Part shown: positions 14,235-15,989 of the stretch, piece by piece
How positions within the stretch are numbered: the first letter of the stretch is position 1
Layout: each line of letters begins with the position of its first letter
Source: Actinomycetes bacterium
GTDB taxonomy: Bacteria > Actinomycetota > Coriobacteriia > Coriobacteriales > Eggerthellaceae
Length of the DNA stretch: 15,989 nucleotides
Direction: 5' to 3'
Assembly (NCBI GenBank): GCA_023395755.1
Contig: JAEWYG010000168.1
Coordinates: 1 to 15,989, forward strand
Notes under the pieces: model-generated
Databases searched by the model: none
What the model saw: the letters and a program-made list of their open reading frames with translations, nothing else
What the model was told of the DNA's origin: nothing
Position numbers and translations under genes: made by a program

Positions 14235-14247
14235 GCCTAGGCTAACT
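14230..14247 (-). promoter_or_regulatory. Candidate iron box D, overlapping the -35 of feoA2
   Basis: Minus-strand AGTTAGCCTAGGCTTCCA matches AGTTAGCCTAGGCTAACT at 15 of 18 positions, the best of the four sites. Its core GTTAGCCTA also resembles the inner part of the published actinobacterial DtxR box (GTTAGSCTAAC). Confidence 0.5.
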
Positions 14248-14284
14248 TTTAGTATTTTTCTTCATGACACCAGCTGCAACAACA

Positions 14285-14318
14285 GCAGCCCACTTTGGAT
14301 AAGTCCATCGCGGGCTGC
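14285..14318 (-). terminator. Hairpin after the ApgM-like gene
   Basis: A perfect 7-bp stem GCAGCCC/GGGCTGC (14285-14291 with 14312-14318) lies about 40 bases past the ApgM-like stop. No clear T-run follows on the minus strand, so this is a weak call. Confidence 0.3.
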
Positions 14319-14359
14319 CATTACTTCAAAATCGACACGTTAGAAAACCGGGCACTGGC

Positions 14360-15598
14360 CTAGTCGGCCAACAGAAAATCGCCCAAAAGCTTCCACCCGG
14401 GATCGAACATAAGACCCGTTGCTTTTGCCTCGGCCTCGGTTAGACGCTGAGCACCGCGAGCGGCGATGCCGGGACCCCAGGCCAAAAAGGGAACAGGATC
14501 GTAGGAGTGCTTGCGGGTAGACAAAGGGGTGGGATGATCGGGCATGACAGCAATGCGCAACGGATGATTAGCCGCATAAGCACGTAGCGGAGCCACAATA
14601 GCTTCGTCGCTACATTCAATGGCGTTGCGCTTTTCATCAGGACGCCCATCGTGGCCGGCAGCATCGGGAGCCTCCACATGTATAACCACTACCTCGTTGC
14701 CATCTTCAAGCATCTGCACACCGGCGCGACCTTGCGCAGCAAAATCATTGGTAGGTCCGTCAGTTACACCATCAACTTTATACACGTGCATGTCGGTGAG
14801 TTTTGCAATACCATCAAGGAGATCAACCGCTGAATTCAAAGCACACGTCTTGCCATAAACCTGAGCAAAGGGCGCAAGCGACCCCGGCTTCATGCCCGGC
14901 CAAAACGCCCATACATGGTTCGCCGGCCAGAGGCTCTCAGCTACACGGCGCTCATTCACGGGACTTTTGGCCAACACCTCATTTGCGCGGCGCACGTAGT
15001 CTACCAGCAGGTCGGCAGCAGCCTGCAAACGCACGCGCTGCTCCCCCGTTGCAGAAGCGGGCACCCGCGGCTTATACGCTTCAGTAACATTTAAGCCCGT
15101 ATTATCATGCGGCGTTTCGTATTCCAACTCAACGAGTTCGGGGTGTCCATTCACCACAAGCACCTGACGAAATGAGGTGCCCAGGTGTAAGGTAAACGTA
15201 TCGTCGTCCAGTGCAGCCTTCAATTCACGACCTAGCGCATGGCCGTCTTCTGTGGAAATATTGTCAGTGGAGTAACCGGCCATAATGCCATTTTCTACAT
15301 AGCTGAGATTCAGACGAAGCGCCACCTGACCTGGCTGCAAATCGATACCCAGAGACGCACCTTCAATAGCTCCGCGCCCGATGCGATAAAGCGCGGGGTC
15401 GTAGCCCACAATAGATAGACATGCCACATCGGAGCCGCTTTCCATACCCTGTGGCACATTTTGCATCAACCCAACTGCGCCCGTACGTGCCAGCGCATCA
15501 AGATTCGGTGTCGTGCTCGCTTCAAACGTGGTTTTACCATCAAACTCAGGAACCGGATCGCCTGAGGCGCCGTCAAGAATCAAAACTACGTATTGCAT
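14360..15598 (-). CDS. ApgM-family phosphoglycerate mutase-like protein, proposed homoserine kinase (ThrB2 type)
   Basis: A 412-residue alkaline-phosphatase-superfamily protein of the archaeal-type cofactor-independent phosphoglycerate mutase family. Motifs are LILDG (6-10) with metal-ligand Asp9, GSDVACLSIVGYDP (55-68) with probable nucleophile Ser56, EGASLGIDL (79-87), HVEAPDAAGHDG (307-318) and PDHPTP (353-358). Parts of this family are annotated as proposed homoserine kinases because they sit beside threonine genes, and ThrB2 of Bacteroides is a known example. Here thrC lies divergently 93 bases away, and thrC needs homoserine phosphate; therefore I favour the kinase role, although phosphoglycerate mutase activity cannot be excluded. 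ATG 15598 is chosen because GAGG sits 6 bases upstream; the in-frame TTG at 15610 overlaps that site. Confidence 0.85.
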   Translation of the reverse strand: MQYVVLILDGASGDPVPEFDGKTTFEASTTPNLDALARTGAVGLMQNVPQGMESGSDVACLSIVGYDPALYRIGRGAIEGASLGIDLQPGQVALRLNLSYVENGIMAGYSTDNISTEDGHALGRELKAALDDDTFTLHLGTSFRQVLVVNGHPELVELEYETPHDNTGLNVTEAYKPRVPASATGEQRVRLQAAADLLVDYVRRANEVLAKSPVNERRVAESLWPANHVWAFWPGMKPGSLAPFAQVYGKTCALNSAVDLLDGIAKLTDMHVYKVDGVTDGPTNDFAAQGRAGVQMLEDGNEVVVIHVEAPDAAGHDGRPDEKRNAIECSDEAIVAPLRAYAANHPLRIAVMPDHPTPLSTRKHSYDPVPFLAWGPGIAARGAQRLTEAEAKATGLMFDPGWKLLGDFLLAD

Positions 15599-15691
15599 GA
15601 GAATCCTCAACCTCCGTCGCGCTTTGTTTTCGCGACATAGTATACTGGGAACGGATATTCAACGTTGTAATTTCGACAGAAAGCGCAGGAT
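15599..15691. promoter_or_regulatory. Divergent promoter region between the ApgM-like gene and thrC
   Basis: The palindrome AGTATACT (15639-15646) contains TATACT, a good -10, on both strands. Neither strand shows a good -35 at 16-18 bases, so shared use of this element for both genes is only suggested. Confidence 0.35.
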
Positions 15692-15989
15692 ATGGCTGAA
15701 AACCACTACATCGACACGCGCGGCGCCCGTACGGAGCCGGTCACGTTTACCGAGGCTGTCATCGATGGGTTGGCGGCAGGCGGCGGTTTGTACGTCCCAG
15801 AGCAGATACCGACGCTTTCTTTGGACGACCTTACCGCGCTCGCAGAACTGCCTTACGCTGGGCGAGCGGCGGCCATCTATCGCGCCTTCGATGTCGACTT
15901 ACCCGCCGACACTATCGATGCTCTCATGAAGCGTTCCTACGGCGATAACTTCGACGACGAGCGCGTATGCCCCATCACCACACTAAATG
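15692..15989 (+). CDS. thrC: Threonine synthase, N-terminal part (runs off the window)
   Basis: The first 99 codons of a PLP-dependent threonine synthase, which converts O-phospho-L-homoserine to threonine. YIDTRG (6-11), FTEAVIDGLAAGGGLYVPEQIP (19-40) and the RSYGDNFDDE (82-91) region are characteristic of its N-terminal domain. The PLP-binding lysine lies beyond the window. ATG 15692 has AGGA (CAGGA) 2-4 bases upstream. The gene is divergent from the ApgM-like gene, a context that supports a threonine pathway cluster. Confidence 0.9.
   Translation, partial: MAENHYIDTRGARTEPVTFTEAVIDGLAAGGGLYVPEQIPTLSLDDLTALAELPYAGRAAAIYRAFDVDLPADTIDALMKRSYGDNFDDERVCPITTLN

Overview
The window reads as a chromosomal segment of an anaerobic actinobacterium, most likely class Coriobacteriia, family Eggerthellaceae. 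By eye its base composition is moderate, about half G+C, with a more GC-rich block around the sigma/anti-sigma genes. The assignment rests on gene content: a Feo iron system with two FeoA proteins and a Cys-rich FeoB partner, an actinobacterial EF-G-like GTPase, a long Ser-rich FtsB/DivIC protein next to an exopolyphosphatase, and a 3-alpha-hydroxysteroid-dehydrogenase-like SDR. The genus cannot be fixed from this sequence. A consensus parS site suggests the locus lies in the origin-proximal part of the chromosome.

Layout. 1-288: nested hairpin and leader. 289-1425 (+): two-gene unit, SDR dehydrogenase plus SnoaL-like protein, ending in hairpins. 1549-3621 (-): EF-G2-type translational GTPase. 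4006-4413 (+): small membrane protein with a PGPG hairpin. 4557-6882 (-): ECF sigma factor and DUF4179 anti-sigma factor, with the anti-sigma reading frame broken near its C-terminal third; an ECF-type promoter lies upstream. 7113-7197 (-): tRNA-Leu(TAA) with a strong terminator. 7419-9463 (-): FtsB/DivIC-like protein and Ppx/GppA phosphatase. 9651-14168 (-): iron block in transcription order feoA2, parS, feoA1, feoB, Cys-rich FeoB-associated protein, non-coding gap, DtxR-family repressor. 14360-15598 (-): ApgM/proposed homoserine kinase, divergent from 15692-15989 (+), the start of threonine synthase.

How the parts may work together. Four sites (10427-10444, 13349-13366, 14183-14200, 14230-14247) fit one 18-bp palindrome, AGTTAGCCTAGGCTAACT, at 13 to 15 of 18 positions. 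They sit before feoA2, before feoB, and over a good sigma-70-type promoter in the gap between the Feo genes and dtxR. The simplest reading is a local iron regulon controlled by the adjacent DtxR-family protein. The promoter in the gap does not lead directly to a protein gene; it could make an iron-controlled small RNA of about 190-200 nt or a long dtxR leader. The phosphoglycerate-mutase-like gene beside thrC is best read as a candidate homoserine kinase (ThrB2 type), since thrC consumes homoserine phosphate.
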